Assembly (NCBI RefSeq): GCF_000009765.2 | Contig: NC_003155.5 | Span: 1,984,001-2,048,000, forward strand | Length of the DNA stretch: 64,000 nt | Direction: 5' to 3' | Source: Streptomyces avermitilis MA-4680 = NBRC 14893 | GTDB lineage: Bacteria > Actinomycetota > Actinomycetes > Streptomycetales > Streptomycetaceae | Part shown: positions 16,316-24,711 of the stretch, piece after piece | Position numbering within the stretch: position 1 is the first letter of the stretch | Layout: each line of letters starts with the position of its first letter | The notes under the pieces: model-generated | The model's input: only the letters and a program-made list of their open reading frames with translations | What the model was told of the DNA's origin: nothing | The model's database searches: none | Made by a program: the position numbers and the translations under genes

Positions 16316-18077
16316 TCATCCGGCGGGTGCGCTCCCGTCGTGCCGGGGGGTGAGGTCATGTCCGGGCGCGGGCGCGTGACCCGCGTGCGCCTCGGCTATG
16401 TGTGCCGGATCCATGGGAGGGACGGGTTCCATGGGCGTGTTGATGTGGGGCACGCCGATGCCCGTCGGCTCCGGAGTCGCGTACGGCTCGGGGGCGGTGT
16501 ACGACTCGGGGGCCGGGTACGGCTCATGGGCCCTGTACGGCTCGGGGGCCGCGTCCGGCGCCGACGGGACCGTCTCCAACTGCTGCTGCGCCTCGGCGAG
16601 TCCGATGCCGCGTTGGAACGCCGCCATCAGGCCGGGGTCGTGTCCGATGTACCGGCCGGCGTCCTGGCGGGGCAACGGCGGGGGGCCGTCGCGGAGTTGG
16701 GGCGCGATGTGCTCCTGGGCCCGGCGGCGGATTCTGCGGGGTCTGGAGGGTCCCCGGGGCCTGCGGAGTCCGTGACTGCGTCTGCTGTCCGCCTCCGGTC
16801 ACCGCCTGCGCGGCCGCCCCGCCGTTCATGCCCTGGGGCAGCGTCCGCGGTGCTTCACCGGGTCCGCCGGGCACCGCGCCCAGCAGTTCCTGCGGTACGA
16901 CGAGCACCGCCTGGACGCCGCCGTAGATGTTGCTCTGCAGCCGCACGTGGATGCCGTGCCGGCGCGCGAGCTGCGAGACCACGAACAGGCCGATGCGGCC
17001 GTCCTGGAGCAGGCTGGCGACGTTCACCTGGTCGGGGTCGGTGAGCAGGGTGTTCATCTTGTTCTGTTCGCTGAGCGGCATGCCGAGGCCGCGGTCCTCG
17101 ACCTCGACGGCGAGCCCCGAGGTGACGAGGTTGACGCGCAGCAGCACCTGGGTGTGCGGGGCCGAGAACACCGTGGCGTTCTCGACGAGTTCGGCCAGCA
17201 GATGGATGACGTCGGCGACGGCGTGCCCGCGCAGAGTGCCGTCGATCGGCGGCACCAGCTTGACCCGCGAGTACTGCTCGACCTCGGCGATCGCGGAGCG
17301 CAGCACCTCCGTCATGGAGACGGGCTTGCTCCACTGCCGGCGCGAGACGGCGCCGCCGAGCACGGCGAGGTTCTCGGCGTGGCGCCGGATGCGGGTGGCG
17401 AGGTGGTCGACGTGGAAGAGGCCCTTGAGCAGGTCCGGGTCCTCGATCTCGTTCTCCAGCTCGTCGAGGATCGAGATCTCGCGGTGCACGAGCGACTGGA
17501 GGCGCCGGGCGAGATTGACGAAGACCTCGACCTTCTGTTCGCTGCCCGCCTGGCTGGAGAGCTGCGCGGCCTGCACGACGGCGGTGACGGCGCCGTCGTG
17601 GGCGCGCGCCAGCTCGGCCGCGACCAGCTCGAACTCGTCGGCGTCCGCCGCGGGCGCCGCACGGGGGGCGCGGACGGGCGGCGCCTCGCCACGGCGCAGC
17701 GTCTCGACGAGCGCGCGCAGCTCGGCCTCGCCGCGGGCGCCGTCGGCGCGCAGGGCGCCGAGGCGGTCGCGTACGGACCTGGCGGCGCGGTCGGCGGCCA
17801 CGGCGGCGATCACGATGCCCGCGAGGGCCACGCCGAAGGCTCCGGCGAGCACGGCCCACAGGGTGAGATCGGGCCGGGCGCCGGTGGAGCGGACGGTGAA
17901 GAGCACGGCGGCGCAGCCACTGAGGGCCACCGCGATGGGCGGCAGTACCGCCAGGCGCAGCAACTGGGGCCGTATGTGGGTCTCGGGCAGCGAGGGGACG
18001 GTGCGGGCGACCGGCCGTCCGTGCCGCCCGCCCTCACGGCGGTCTGCGCGTGCGGCCGGTGCGCGGAGGTGAGACAT
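16316..18077 (-). CDS. cvnA: conservon sensor histidine kinase-like protein CvnA, with apparent frameshift near 16720
   Basis: Membrane sensor with an N-terminal tail, two transmembrane helices (about residues 35-105), a coiled linker and a GHKL ATPase domain (ELVENATVFSAPHTQ N-box; VEDRGLGM G1; QDGRIGLFVVSQLARRHG G2). From 18077 the main frame ends at 16524 in a Pro/Arg-rich tail with poor third-position GC. A second frame from about 16720 to 16316 restores high GC3 and encodes the usual CvnA tail, including HIAPQLRDG, PPLPRQDAGRYIGHD and PGLMAAFQRG. Skipping one base in CCGGGCCC at 16717-16724 joins them into one protein of about 586 aa. A sequencing or assembly indel or a recent mutation would explain this. 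First gene of the operon. Confidence 0.82.
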
Positions 18078-18444
18078 CGGAGTCCTCGTACTGGGTGCGT
18101 CGGGAGCGTGGGCTCCCGCGGATCAGCGCGACTCGGGCATGCGCCATCGCGGCGTCGGTCGAGAGAGCCGAAAAAAACGGCCCTGCGTCGCCCGACGGCA
18201 ACTGACAGTAGTCGGCAACGCATCATGTGCGGTGGGCAGTTGACAAAGTCCCATGGCAAGCGTCCCGCTCTGGTATGAGGCGTCGCACAGCAGACCGATA
18301 ACCCCGCCCGACCCACGTTCCCCTGACGTACCAAAACGATCAGAGCTGATCAGAAGCGGTCTTGAGCAGACGGCGAGGGCCGAGGAGCACTGTGCTCCTC
18401 GGCCCTCGCCGTCGATCGGATTTCCAGCCCGCGGAGCCGGTGAC
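18078..18444. other. intergenic region upstream of the conservon
   Basis: No gene recognised. It should hold the cvn promoter on the minus strand and, near its right end, the terminator of the metallo-beta-lactamase gene (18371-18411). Confidence 0.6.
18371..18411 (-). terminator. 20-bp perfect inverted repeat, terminator
   Basis: The arms 18371-18390 and 18392-18411 are exact reverse complements around a single T, giving a very stable hairpin starting CGGCGAGGG. It lies 34 bases past the stop of the metallo-beta-lactamase gene. No T-run, as usual for Streptomyces terminators. Confidence 0.8.
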
Positions 18445-19665
18445 TCAGCCCGCGGCGACGGTCTCCGGCTCTCCGGTGCCCTCCACGGCGCCCTCGGGGA
18501 TGTCACGCGGCGTATCGCCCGGGATCGGCCCGACGGCGGGCCACCCGCCCTGCGGGGTAACGGCCACACCGCGCCACCAGGGCTCGGACGGCACGGTCTC
18601 GGCCGTGGGTTCGAAGGGCTCGCCGGGGCGGGGCAGGGCGATGCGCGCGCCGGCCGCGCGGGCGGCGGTGATCGTCCCCTCGCCGGGCTCGACCCACGGG
18701 TGCGGCGCCAGGTTGAACGTCGCCCAGTGGATCGGCAGCATCACTCCGCCGGGCCGGCCGCCCTGAAGGTCGAGGTGGGCGCGCATGCCCTCCTCGGGGG
18801 TCATATGAATGTCGGGCCAGAACTCACTGAACGCGCCGATCTGGATCATCGTGGCGTCGAACGGGCCGTGTTCGGCACCGATGTCCTTGAAGCCTCCGAA
18901 GTAACCCGTGTCACCGCTGTGGTAGATCCGGTGGGTGTCGCCCGCGACGGCCCAGGAGGCCCAGAGGGTGTGCTGGACGTTGCGCAGGCCGCGGCCGCAG
19001 AAGTGACGGGCGGGGGTGGCGGTCAGGGAGATGCCGCCCACCTTCGTCGACTCGTTCCAGTCCAGCTCGCGCAGCCGGTCCGGGGAGACGCCCCAGTGCT
19101 CCAGGTGGGCGCCGACGCCGAGCGGCACCGCGAAGACCGTGTCCGTACCGGCCAGGGCCTTGATCGTGGGCAGGTCCAGGTGGTCGTAGTGGTCGTGGGA
19201 GATGACGACGACGTCGACCGGGCCGAGGGCGGCCAGCGGCAGCGGCACGGGGTGCAGCCGCTTGGGCCCGACGAAGTCGAACGGGGAACAGCGCTCGCCC
19301 CAGACCGGGTCGAAGAGCACCCGGTGGCCGTCGATCTCGGCGAGCACGCTGGAGTGCCCCATCCAGGTCAGCCGCAGTCCGCTCGCCGGAGGCCTGGCGA
19401 GGTCGGCGAAGGTCGTGGGGTGCACCGGGACCGTGCCGGCCGGGGAGCGGCGGGTGCGCTCCTCCTTGCGGAGGAACACCTTCGCCAGCTCCAGCGTGGA
19501 GCCGCCGGCGGGGCGGGTGCGGGTGCCCTCCGGGTTCACGAAGGAGCCGTCCACGAAATTGGGTGATCTGCGGATGCGCTCCAGGCGCTCACCGCTCGGA
19601 TCCGCGCCGAAGGCGGCGGGCCGCACTGCGCGGAGCCCGGAGCTCGGGAGACGGAAACCGGTCAC
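18445..19665 (-). CDS. metallo-beta-lactamase-fold hydrolase, NAPE-PLD/RomA-like
   Basis: 406-aa protein of the metallo-beta-lactamase superfamily, close in layout to N-acyl-phosphatidylethanolamine phospholipase D-like enzymes. The zinc motif is SHDHYDHLD (H157, D158, H159, D161, H162); downstream ligands are in PARHFCGRG and YHSGDTGYFGGF, and LPIHWATF supplies the last histidine. The 100-residue lead ahead of the fold is typical of this subgroup. GTG at 19665 follows GGAGGTGCC. Substrate unknown: a phospholipid, lactone or ester. Single-gene unit with its own hairpin terminator, divergent from the AhpD-like gene. Confidence 0.83.
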   Translation of the reverse strand: MTGFRLPSSGLRAVRPAAFGADPSGERLERIRRSPNFVDGSFVNPEGTRTRPAGGSTLELAKVFLRKEERTRRSPAGTVPVHPTTFADLARPPASGLRLTWMGHSSVLAEIDGHRVLFDPVWGERCSPFDFVGPKRLHPVPLPLAALGPVDVVVISHDHYDHLDLPTIKALAGTDTVFAVPLGVGAHLEHWGVSPDRLRELDWNESTKVGGISLTATPARHFCGRGLRNVQHTLWASWAVAGDTHRIYHSGDTGYFGGFKDIGAEHGPFDATMIQIGAFSEFWPDIHMTPEEGMRAHLDLQGGRPGGVMLPIHWATFNLAPHPWVEPGEGTITAARAAGARIALPRPGEPFEPTAETVPSEPWWRGVAVTPQGGWPAVGPIPGDTPRDIPEGAVEGTGEPETVAAG

Positions 19666-19781
19666 GGCACCTCCATGTGGAGTCGGTCAGGCCTTCCATT
19701 ATGGTCGGCCCCTCTGACAGCGCCGGGTCGAGCGTGTCACAGCGCGATGTCCCGGCACACAGCGCGTCGTTCGGGCCTGGA

Positions 19782-19808
19782 TGTCACATCCGCCACGCCC
19801 CGTCCGTC
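19782..19808 (+). promoter_or_regulatory. ECF41-like sigma promoter
   Basis: TGTCACA at 19782-19788 followed after 16 bases by CGTC at 19805-19808 (a second CGTC at 12 bases) matches the known ECF41 promoter pattern. The gene 59 bases downstream is a carboxymuconolactone decarboxylase-family protein, the class associated with ECF41 factors. The -35 also sits in the palindrome GGATGT-C-ACATCC. Confidence 0.5.
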
Positions 19809-19866
19809 GTACCAACGAGGGCACCCGCTCAGGAGTGCCCCGGACGACGTACTGGAGGTGGCCCCC

Positions 19867-20457
19867 GTGGCCCGTGTCTCCCTAACCCCGCGGCGCACGT
19901 TCTTCTTCCGCATCGTGGAGTGGTATTCGAAGCGGACGTACGGCAAGGTCCTCGATCCCGGCAAGGCACTCGCCCACCATCCGCGCGTGCTGTGGGCGGA
20001 CCTGCGCTTCGAGCAGTCGGTGGCCAAGTGGAACCGGCTCGACCCGGATCTGAAGGCGCTCGCCGAGATGACGGCGGCCGCGACGATCGGCTGCGCCTGG
20101 TGCATGGACTTCGGCTACTGGGTGAGCAGGGAGCGCGGGATGGCCCGGGAGAAGCTGCTCGACGTACCGTCGTGGCGCGACAGTGCGGCGTACACCCCCC
20201 TGGAGCGGGACGTCATGGAGTACGCCGAGGCGATGACCCTCACCCCGCCCGCCGTGGAGGACGACCTCGCCGCCCGCCTCGTCGACCGGCTCGGCGAGCC
20301 GGCCTTCGTCGAACTGACGGCGATGGTGGCGGTGGAGAACCTGCGTTCGCGCATCAATTCGGCGCTGGGGCTGACAAGCCAGGGCTTCAAGGACTCCTGC
20401 GACGTGCCGAGCGCCGAGGAGCGGACGGCGTCCCCCCGGGCCGTGCGGCAAGATTGA
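19867..20457 (+). CDS. carboxymuconolactone decarboxylase / AhpD-like family protein
   Basis: 196-aa all-helical AhpD-like protein. The redox motif is GCAWCMDFG with C76 and C79, preceded by LKALAEMTAAATI; the tail ENLRSRINSALGL is the second conserved helix. GTG at 19867 has GGAGGTGG upstream; the frame opens earlier (19675) but this part lacks the family sequence. A peroxidase-linked or thiol-redox role is likely rather than true decarboxylation. The ECF41-like promoter upstream suggests control by an ECF sigma factor, although no sigma gene is adjacent. Confidence 0.85.
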   Translation: MARVSLTPRRTFFFRIVEWYSKRTYGKVLDPGKALAHHPRVLWADLRFEQSVAKWNRLDPDLKALAEMTAAATIGCAWCMDFGYWVSRERGMAREKLLDVPSWRDSAAYTPLERDVMEYAEAMTLTPPAVEDDLAARLVDRLGEPAFVELTAMVAVENLRSRINSALGLTSQGFKDSCDVPSAEERTASPRAVRQD

Positions 20458-20479
20458 CAGACTCCGACACCTCTTCGGA

Positions 20480-20499
20480 TACTGACTGACAGTTCAGTA
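20480..20499. promoter_or_regulatory. candidate TetR-type operator upstream of the amino acid dehydrogenase
   Basis: TACTGA (20480-20485) and TCAGTA (20494-20499) form an inverted repeat centred on ACTGACAGT. It lies between the AhpD-like gene and the dehydrogenase start at 20635. The TetR gene two places downstream is a candidate binder. Confidence 0.45.
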
Positions 20500-20634
20500 G
20501 CGGCCCTGCCCGTCCCCGGCCTGCCGACCGCCCTGGACGGCGCGCGCGTGCGGGCCGGGTGAGGTCGTCGACGCCCCCGCCGAGGCGCTCGCCGCTCCCC
20601 GGCCCGACGCCGATCCCCTCCCCGAGGAGCCCCG

Positions 20635-21813
20635 ATGACCGCCCCCTTGATGACGCTCGCGTGGACCGACCACGTCACCGGACGGCAGGGGTACCTCGTC
20701 GTGGACCGCCTCGTGCGGGGAGTCTCCAGCGGCGGACTGCGGATGCGCCCGGGCTGCACCCTGGACGAGGTCGCCGGGCTCGCCCGCGGCATGACCATGA
20801 AGGAGGCCCTGCATTACAACCCCGAGGGCCGCTACATCCCCCTGGGCGGCGCCAAGGGCGGTATCGACTGCGATCCGCGCTCGCCGGAGGCGTACGGCCT
20901 GCTCGTGCGCTATCTGCGCGCCATGCGGCCGTACATCGAGAGCTGCTGGACCACCGGCGAGGACCTCGGCCTCACCCAGGACCTCGTCGACCGGGCCGCG
21001 GCCGAGGCGGGGCTCGTCTCGTCCATTCAGGCCGTGTATCCCCTGCTCGACGACGAGGCCACGGCGCGCAAGCGGCTCGCGGACGCCTTCGCGGTCGAGG
21101 TGGACGGGATCGGGCTCGACGAGCTGGTCGGCGGGTGCGGGGTCGCCGAGTCCCTGCTGGCCGCCCTGGACCGGGCCGCCGTGCCGTACGCGGGTACGCG
21201 GGTCGCCGTGCAGGGACTGGGCACCATGGGCGGGGCGACCGCGCGGTTCCTCGCGCGCGCGGGGCTCACGATCGTCGCCGTCGCCGACGTCAAGGGCACG
21301 ATCGCGAACCCCGAGGGCCTCGACGTCGAGGCGCTGCTCGCGGCCCGCGACGCGTACGGGACGGTCGACCGCTCCGCGCTGCGCCCCGGCGACCGGGAGC
21401 TGCCGGGCGAGGCCTGGCTGTCCGTCGAAGCCGAGGTGCTGGTGCCGGCGGCCGTGTCGTACGTCGTCGACACCACGAACCAGCGGCGGATCGGCGCCCG
21501 GTGGATCGTCGAGGCGGCCAACATGCCCGTACTGCCCGAAGCGGAGGCACTGCTCACCGAACGCGGGATCACCGTACTGCCCGACGTCGTCGTCAACTCC
21601 GGGACGAACGCATGGTGGTGGTGGACCCTGTTCGGCGACATCGACGCCGACGCGGACGAGGCGTTCGCCCGCACGCGCCGTTCCATGCGCGCGCTGACCG
21701 ACCTGATGCTGGCCCGCGCGGAGGCCGACGGAACGACACCGCGCGCCGCCGCGCACGCGATCGTCGCCGACCGGCTGCCGGTGATCGCGGAACGGTTCGG
21801 GTGGTACCGCTGA
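20635..21813 (+). CDS. Glu/Leu/Phe/Val dehydrogenase family amino acid dehydrogenase
   Basis: 392-aa NAD(P)-dependent oxidative deaminase. The catalytic segment is PLGGAKGGIDCDP with K74; GLGTMGGATARFLARAG (about 195-210) is the dinucleotide fold, and VNSGTNAWWWWTLFGD is an unusual tryptophan-rich stretch near the C-terminus where family members show VNAGG-like sequence. The ATG at 20635 follows GAGGAG. Substrate (glutamate, leucine, valine or other) cannot be fixed by eye; the WWWW block suggests a divergent subfamily. The TetR gene 98 bases downstream in the same direction may regulate it through the operator at 20480-20499. Confidence 0.85.
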   Translation: MTAPLMTLAWTDHVTGRQGYLVVDRLVRGVSSGGLRMRPGCTLDEVAGLARGMTMKEALHYNPEGRYIPLGGAKGGIDCDPRSPEAYGLLVRYLRAMRPYIESCWTTGEDLGLTQDLVDRAAAEAGLVSSIQAVYPLLDDEATARKRLADAFAVEVDGIGLDELVGGCGVAESLLAALDRAAVPYAGTRVAVQGLGTMGGATARFLARAGLTIVAVADVKGTIANPEGLDVEALLAARDAYGTVDRSALRPGDRELPGEAWLSVEAEVLVPAAVSYVVDTTNQRRIGARWIVEAANMPVLPEAEALLTERGITVLPDVVVNSGTNAWWWWTLFGDIDADADEAFARTRRSMRALTDLMLARAEADGTTPRAAAHAIVADRLPVIAERFGWYR

Positions 21814-21911
21814 CGACCGTCGCCGACGCCCCGTCACGGGGCACGGCCCGACTGCCGGCCCGCAGGCGCCTGTCACGGTGGGCGGCCATGGCCGCTGTGT
21901 AGGGTTGCCGC

Positions 21912-22532
21912 GTGGCGAGAGTGCGGTTGAGCGTGGCGGAGCGGCGCGAGGAACTACTGCGGGCGGCGATCGAGCAGATCGAGGCGCGGGGCGTGGCGGC
22001 GGTACGGATCGCCGATGTCGCGGCGGCGCTCGGGGTGAGCAACGCGCTGGTGCTGTACCACTTCTCGACCAAGGAGAAGCTGGTCGCCGAGGCCTTCGCC
22101 CATGCCGCCGAGGACGATCTCGCCCATCTGCGCAAGCTGCTCGGCCGCCGGACGTCGGCGCTGCGCCGGCTGCGGACCGCGGTGCGCTGGTACGCGCCGA
22201 CCGGGCAGGCCAAGGGCTGGCGGCTGTGGATCGAGGGCTGGGCCGTGGCGCTGCGTGAGCCCGCGCTGCGGGAGGTCACCCAGGATCTCGACCGGCAGTG
22301 GAAGGCCGCGATCACGGAGGTCATCGCGGAGGGCGTGGCCGGGGGCGAGTTCCGCTGTCCGGACCCCACCGGCGCCGCGCTGCGGCTGACCGCGCTGCTG
22401 GACGGGCTCGCCGTACAGATGACGGCGTACTCGGGCGCGGTGTCCCGGGCGCGCACGCAGGAGTGGGTGGACGACGCGCTCGCGCGTGAACTGGGCCTGG
22501 AGCGCGCGGCGTTGACGGCGGCGACACGCTGA
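21912..22532 (+). CDS. TetR-family transcriptional regulator
   Basis: 206-aa TetR regulator. The N-terminal HTH is clear: RIADVAAALGVSNALVLYHFSTKEKLVAEAF (about 33-63), with the BetI/YcdC-like C-terminal ligand domain following. GTG at 21912 is preceded by TAGGGT six bases away and no Shine-Dalgarno sequence, so a leaderless message is likely. It lies downstream of the amino acid dehydrogenase gene and is separated from the convergent SGNH gene by a strong terminator. Confidence 0.87.
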   Translation: MARVRLSVAERREELLRAAIEQIEARGVAAVRIADVAAALGVSNALVLYHFSTKEKLVAEAFAHAAEDDLAHLRKLLGRRTSALRRLRTAVRWYAPTGQAKGWRLWIEGWAVALREPALREVTQDLDRQWKAAITEVIAEGVAGGEFRCPDPTGAALRLTALLDGLAVQMTAYSGAVSRARTQEWVDDALARELGLERAALTAATR

Positions 22533-22551
22533 GCGGCCCTCAACGCAGGCA

Positions 22552-22589
22552 CGGGCACGGCCCGGGCCGTTCGGCCCGGGCCGTGCCCG
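22552..22589. terminator. bidirectional terminator between TetR and SGNH genes
   Basis: A perfect 17-bp stem (22552-22568 with 22573-22589) closes a GTTC loop. It lies between two convergent genes and can serve both strands. Confidence 0.85.
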
Positions 22590-22610
22590 GCGCACACCGC
22601 GTGCGAGCCG

Positions 22611-23429
22611 TCAGACGGCCGCCGCGATCCGCATCTTGATGTCGTCCGGCGACAGGCTCCCCTTCGCCGCGACATGGTCGCCGGAGGACTCCCCGCGCAG
22701 CCTGCGCCCGATCCACGGCACCAGGTACTCGCGTGCCCAGTGGATGTCGTCGCGCCGCACCTCGAACGTGCCGCGGGGCGGCAGCGGCGGCCAGGGCTGG
22801 TCCGGATCGGCCGGGATGTCGAGGCCGAGCACCTGACCTGCCCGCAGCGCGACCCGGGTGTGCCCCTCGGGCGACAGATGCAGCCGGTCGTTGTCCCAGG
22901 CCCGCCGGTCCTGGATGGTCTTGAGGGACCACAGGTCGAGGACCGGGCAGCCGTACCGGTCGGCGATGGCACGTACGTGCCCGTTGTACGTGGCGATCTT
23001 GCCGCGCAGATGCTTCAGCACGGGCATGGTTCGGGTGTCGAAGCCGGTGGTCACCAGGACGGTGCCCACGGCGGCGGTGAGGTCGGCGACGGCGCGCTCG
23101 AAGCGCTCGGCGACCTCGTCGGGGTCGGTGCCGGGCCGGATGATGTCGTTGCCGCCCGCGCAGAAGGAGACCATGTCCGGCGCGAGCTCCTTGGCCCGCT
23201 GGAGCTGGTCCTCGACGATCTGGTCGAGCAGTTTGCCGCGTACGGCGAGATTGGTGTAGTTGAATTCGCCCTCGGGCCGCCGGTCCGCGAGAAGTACCGC
23301 GAACCGGTCGGCCCAACCGACGAAGGCCCCGTCAGGACCGGGGTCGCCGACGCCCTCGGTGAAGCTGTCCCCCACCGCCACGTACGACCCGATCACTGAT
23401 CTGTTGTCACTCTTCGAATCGTCTGCCAC
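22611..23429 (-). CDS. SGNH/GDSL-family hydrolase
   Basis: 272-aa SGNH esterase/lipase without a signal peptide. Block I is VAVGDSFTEGVGD (S22 nucleophile), block III is FCAGGNDII (oxyanion N), and block V is WDNDRLHLSPEGH with the catalytic D and H. The protein thus has all four SGNH residues. ATG at 23429 is used; no better start is visible. Substrate unknown, probably an acyl ester such as an acylated glycan or lipid. Convergent with the TetR gene. Confidence 0.9.
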   Translation of the reverse strand: MADDSKSDNRSVIGSYVAVGDSFTEGVGDPGPDGAFVGWADRFAVLLADRRPEGEFNYTNLAVRGKLLDQIVEDQLQRAKELAPDMVSFCAGGNDIIRPGTDPDEVAERFERAVADLTAAVGTVLVTTGFDTRTMPVLKHLRGKIATYNGHVRAIADRYGCPVLDLWSLKTIQDRRAWDNDRLHLSPEGHTRVALRAGQVLGLDIPADPDQPWPPLPPRGTFEVRRDDIHWAREYLVPWIGRRLRGESSGDHVAAKGSLSPDDIKMRIAAAV

Positions 23430-23540
23430 ATCGGCCCATGATTCACCTACCGCTGTGAGCTACGCGACCGTAAGAAGGGGTTGACGTGTGGTGAGATAAG
23501 CCACTCATAAAGTATGGGTCAACGGCGGAATAACAGCCTC

Positions 23541-24260
23541 TCAGGCGTGGTTGTACAGCCGCCACACCCGGAAGCCCGTGATCCGGAAGTGGCTCCATGT
23601 GGTCCGGAACGCGAAGTGCCCGCTCGTGTACGGCTCCGGGTCGCTGTGGTCGAAGACCGGCCGCCCGTTGTTCCACCACTGGACGGTGGAGCCGTCCGAG
23701 ACGATCCGGACGCGGTTCGGCTCGTTCGCCGTGAGCAGCGGTTGCGTGTAGTCGTACAGCAGCGGCCGGACGCCCGCCTCGCCGACGTAACGGCGCAGCC
23801 GCGTGGTGGTGTTCGCGTTGGCGCCGTACCCGACGTAGTACGTCTTGAGGTGGTCGTACTCCGCGAGCGCGCCGCCCCGCGGGGTGGCGAAGAGGTCGTC
23901 CGGGGAGCGTACGTCGACGGCGTTCCAGAAGTTGTTGAGGTCGGAGACCCGGTCGTTGGCGCCCCCCGCATCGACGGGTGTGGCCGTGTACTCGATGACG
24001 TACGGGCCTTCCAGCCGCTTCCTGAACCAGACCGTGGCACCGCTCGGCACGTCGATCTCCAGGACGCCGCGGGCCGCGGTGACCGTGCCGCCGTCCTGGA
24101 GTTCGGTGGCCCACCGGCCGAGTCCGTGCCGGAAGTCGTCGTGGGCGATCAGCCGGCCCCCGCGGTGGTGCGGCGAGGCGCTCGCGGCCGTGGCGGGGGC
24201 GAGCGCGGCCAGCGCGGCACCGGTGGCCAGGGCTCCGAAGGCTCTACGTGTGGTGGTCAT
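23541..24260 (-). CDS. Tat-secreted DUF6250-like protein
   Basis: 239-aa predicted extracellular protein. The signal is a Tat type: TTRRAFGALATGAALAALAPATAASAS, cleaved near residue 28. The mature part is a concanavalin-like beta-sandwich rich in W, Y and G (NNFWNAVDVRSPDDL, DHLKTYYVGYGANANTTTRLRRY, QWWNNGRPVFDHSDPEPY), the pattern of DUF6250 proteins associated with polysaccharide utilisation. ATG at 24260 follows AAGGAGCC. A broken remnant of another Tat-secreted protein lies immediately upstream and shares the LacI-type operator. Glycan hydrolase, lyase or binding role is inferred from family only. Confidence 0.75.
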   Translation of the reverse strand: MTTTRRAFGALATGAALAALAPATAASASPHHRGGRLIAHDDFRHGLGRWATELQDGGTVTAARGVLEIDVPSGATVWFRKRLEGPYVIEYTATPVDAGGANDRVSDLNNFWNAVDVRSPDDLFATPRGGALAEYDHLKTYYVGYGANANTTTRLRRYVGEAGVRPLLYDYTQPLLTANEPNRVRIVSDGSTVQWWNNGRPVFDHSDPEPYTSGHFAFRTTWSHFRITGFRVWRLYNHA

Positions 24261-24274
24261 GGGAAGCGGCTCCT

Positions 24275-24441
24275 TCAGTGGTGGTGAGGGCGGGCTTCGG
24301 CACTCGCCGTGCACTTCTCCGCCTTCGGCGCCGCCGGCACATCCCACGTGGTGTCGGCGAGGGCCCAGGAGAACTGGGCGGTGGCGGCCGCGGCTGCGAC
24401 TGCGGCGCCCTTGATGACGGTGCGTCGGTCGACGCGGGCAC
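24275..24441 (-). pseudogene. remnant of a Tat-secreted protein gene
   Basis: GGAGGT is followed by GTG at 24441, but the frame shifts within a few codons. From then on the minus strand reads RVDRRTVIKGAAVAAAA then TAQFSWALADTTWDVPAAPK and stops at 24275. This is a textbook twin-arginine signal and signal-peptidase region with no mature domain after it. Length 167 bases is not a multiple of three, consistent with an indel. It ends 14 bases upstream of the intact Tat-secreted gene. I read it as the front of a degraded carbohydrate-active enzyme gene. Confidence 0.6.
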
Positions 24442-24463
24442 GGGGACCTCCGTAAGCGGCAGA

Positions 24464-24471
24464 AAGCGCTT
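24464..24471. promoter_or_regulatory. LacI-family operator core
   Basis: AAGCGCTT is a perfect palindrome in the context GCGCAAGCGCTTTCTGC, matching the common LacI-family operator core. It lies about 20 bases upstream of the ribosome binding site of the remnant gene, where it could repress the former two-gene unit. Confidence 0.5.
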
Positions 24472-24598
24472 GCGCAGGTCACTCTGGTGCCACCGACACC
24501 CACCTGTCGATGCCTTGCCCGCGCGTGCCACACGACCGCAATGCGCCGATCATGAACCCGCCACGGCCATGGGGCCGGTCACGCATCCGCGGCGGGCC

Positions 24599-24663
24599 CG
24601 GACAGACCGAAGGCCCGGACACCGAAAGGACAGACCGAAGGCCGGACAAACCGAAGGCCGGAC
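24599..24663. repeat. three degenerate copies of a CCGAAGGCCGGAC unit
   Basis: Copies of (GGACAGA/AA)CCGAAGGCCGGAC occur in tandem just beyond the terminator of the LysM/M23 gene. No coding signal. Confidence 0.7.
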
Positions 24664-24682
24664 CCCGGGATGGGGTCCGGCC
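24656..24682 (-). terminator. terminator of the LysM/M23 peptidase gene
   Basis: GGCCGGACCCC-GGGAT-GGGGTCCGGCC is a perfect 11-bp stem 30 bases past the stop codon. Confidence 0.8.
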
Positions 24683-24711
24683 TCAGGAGCGAAGCAGCCG
24701 GGTCAGCCGGG

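Noticed and set aside
16717..16724. Programmed -1 frameshift in cvnA at GGGCCCA
   Set aside because: A -1 shift leads into the frame that lacks the CvnA tail; the required change is +1 or a one-base error.
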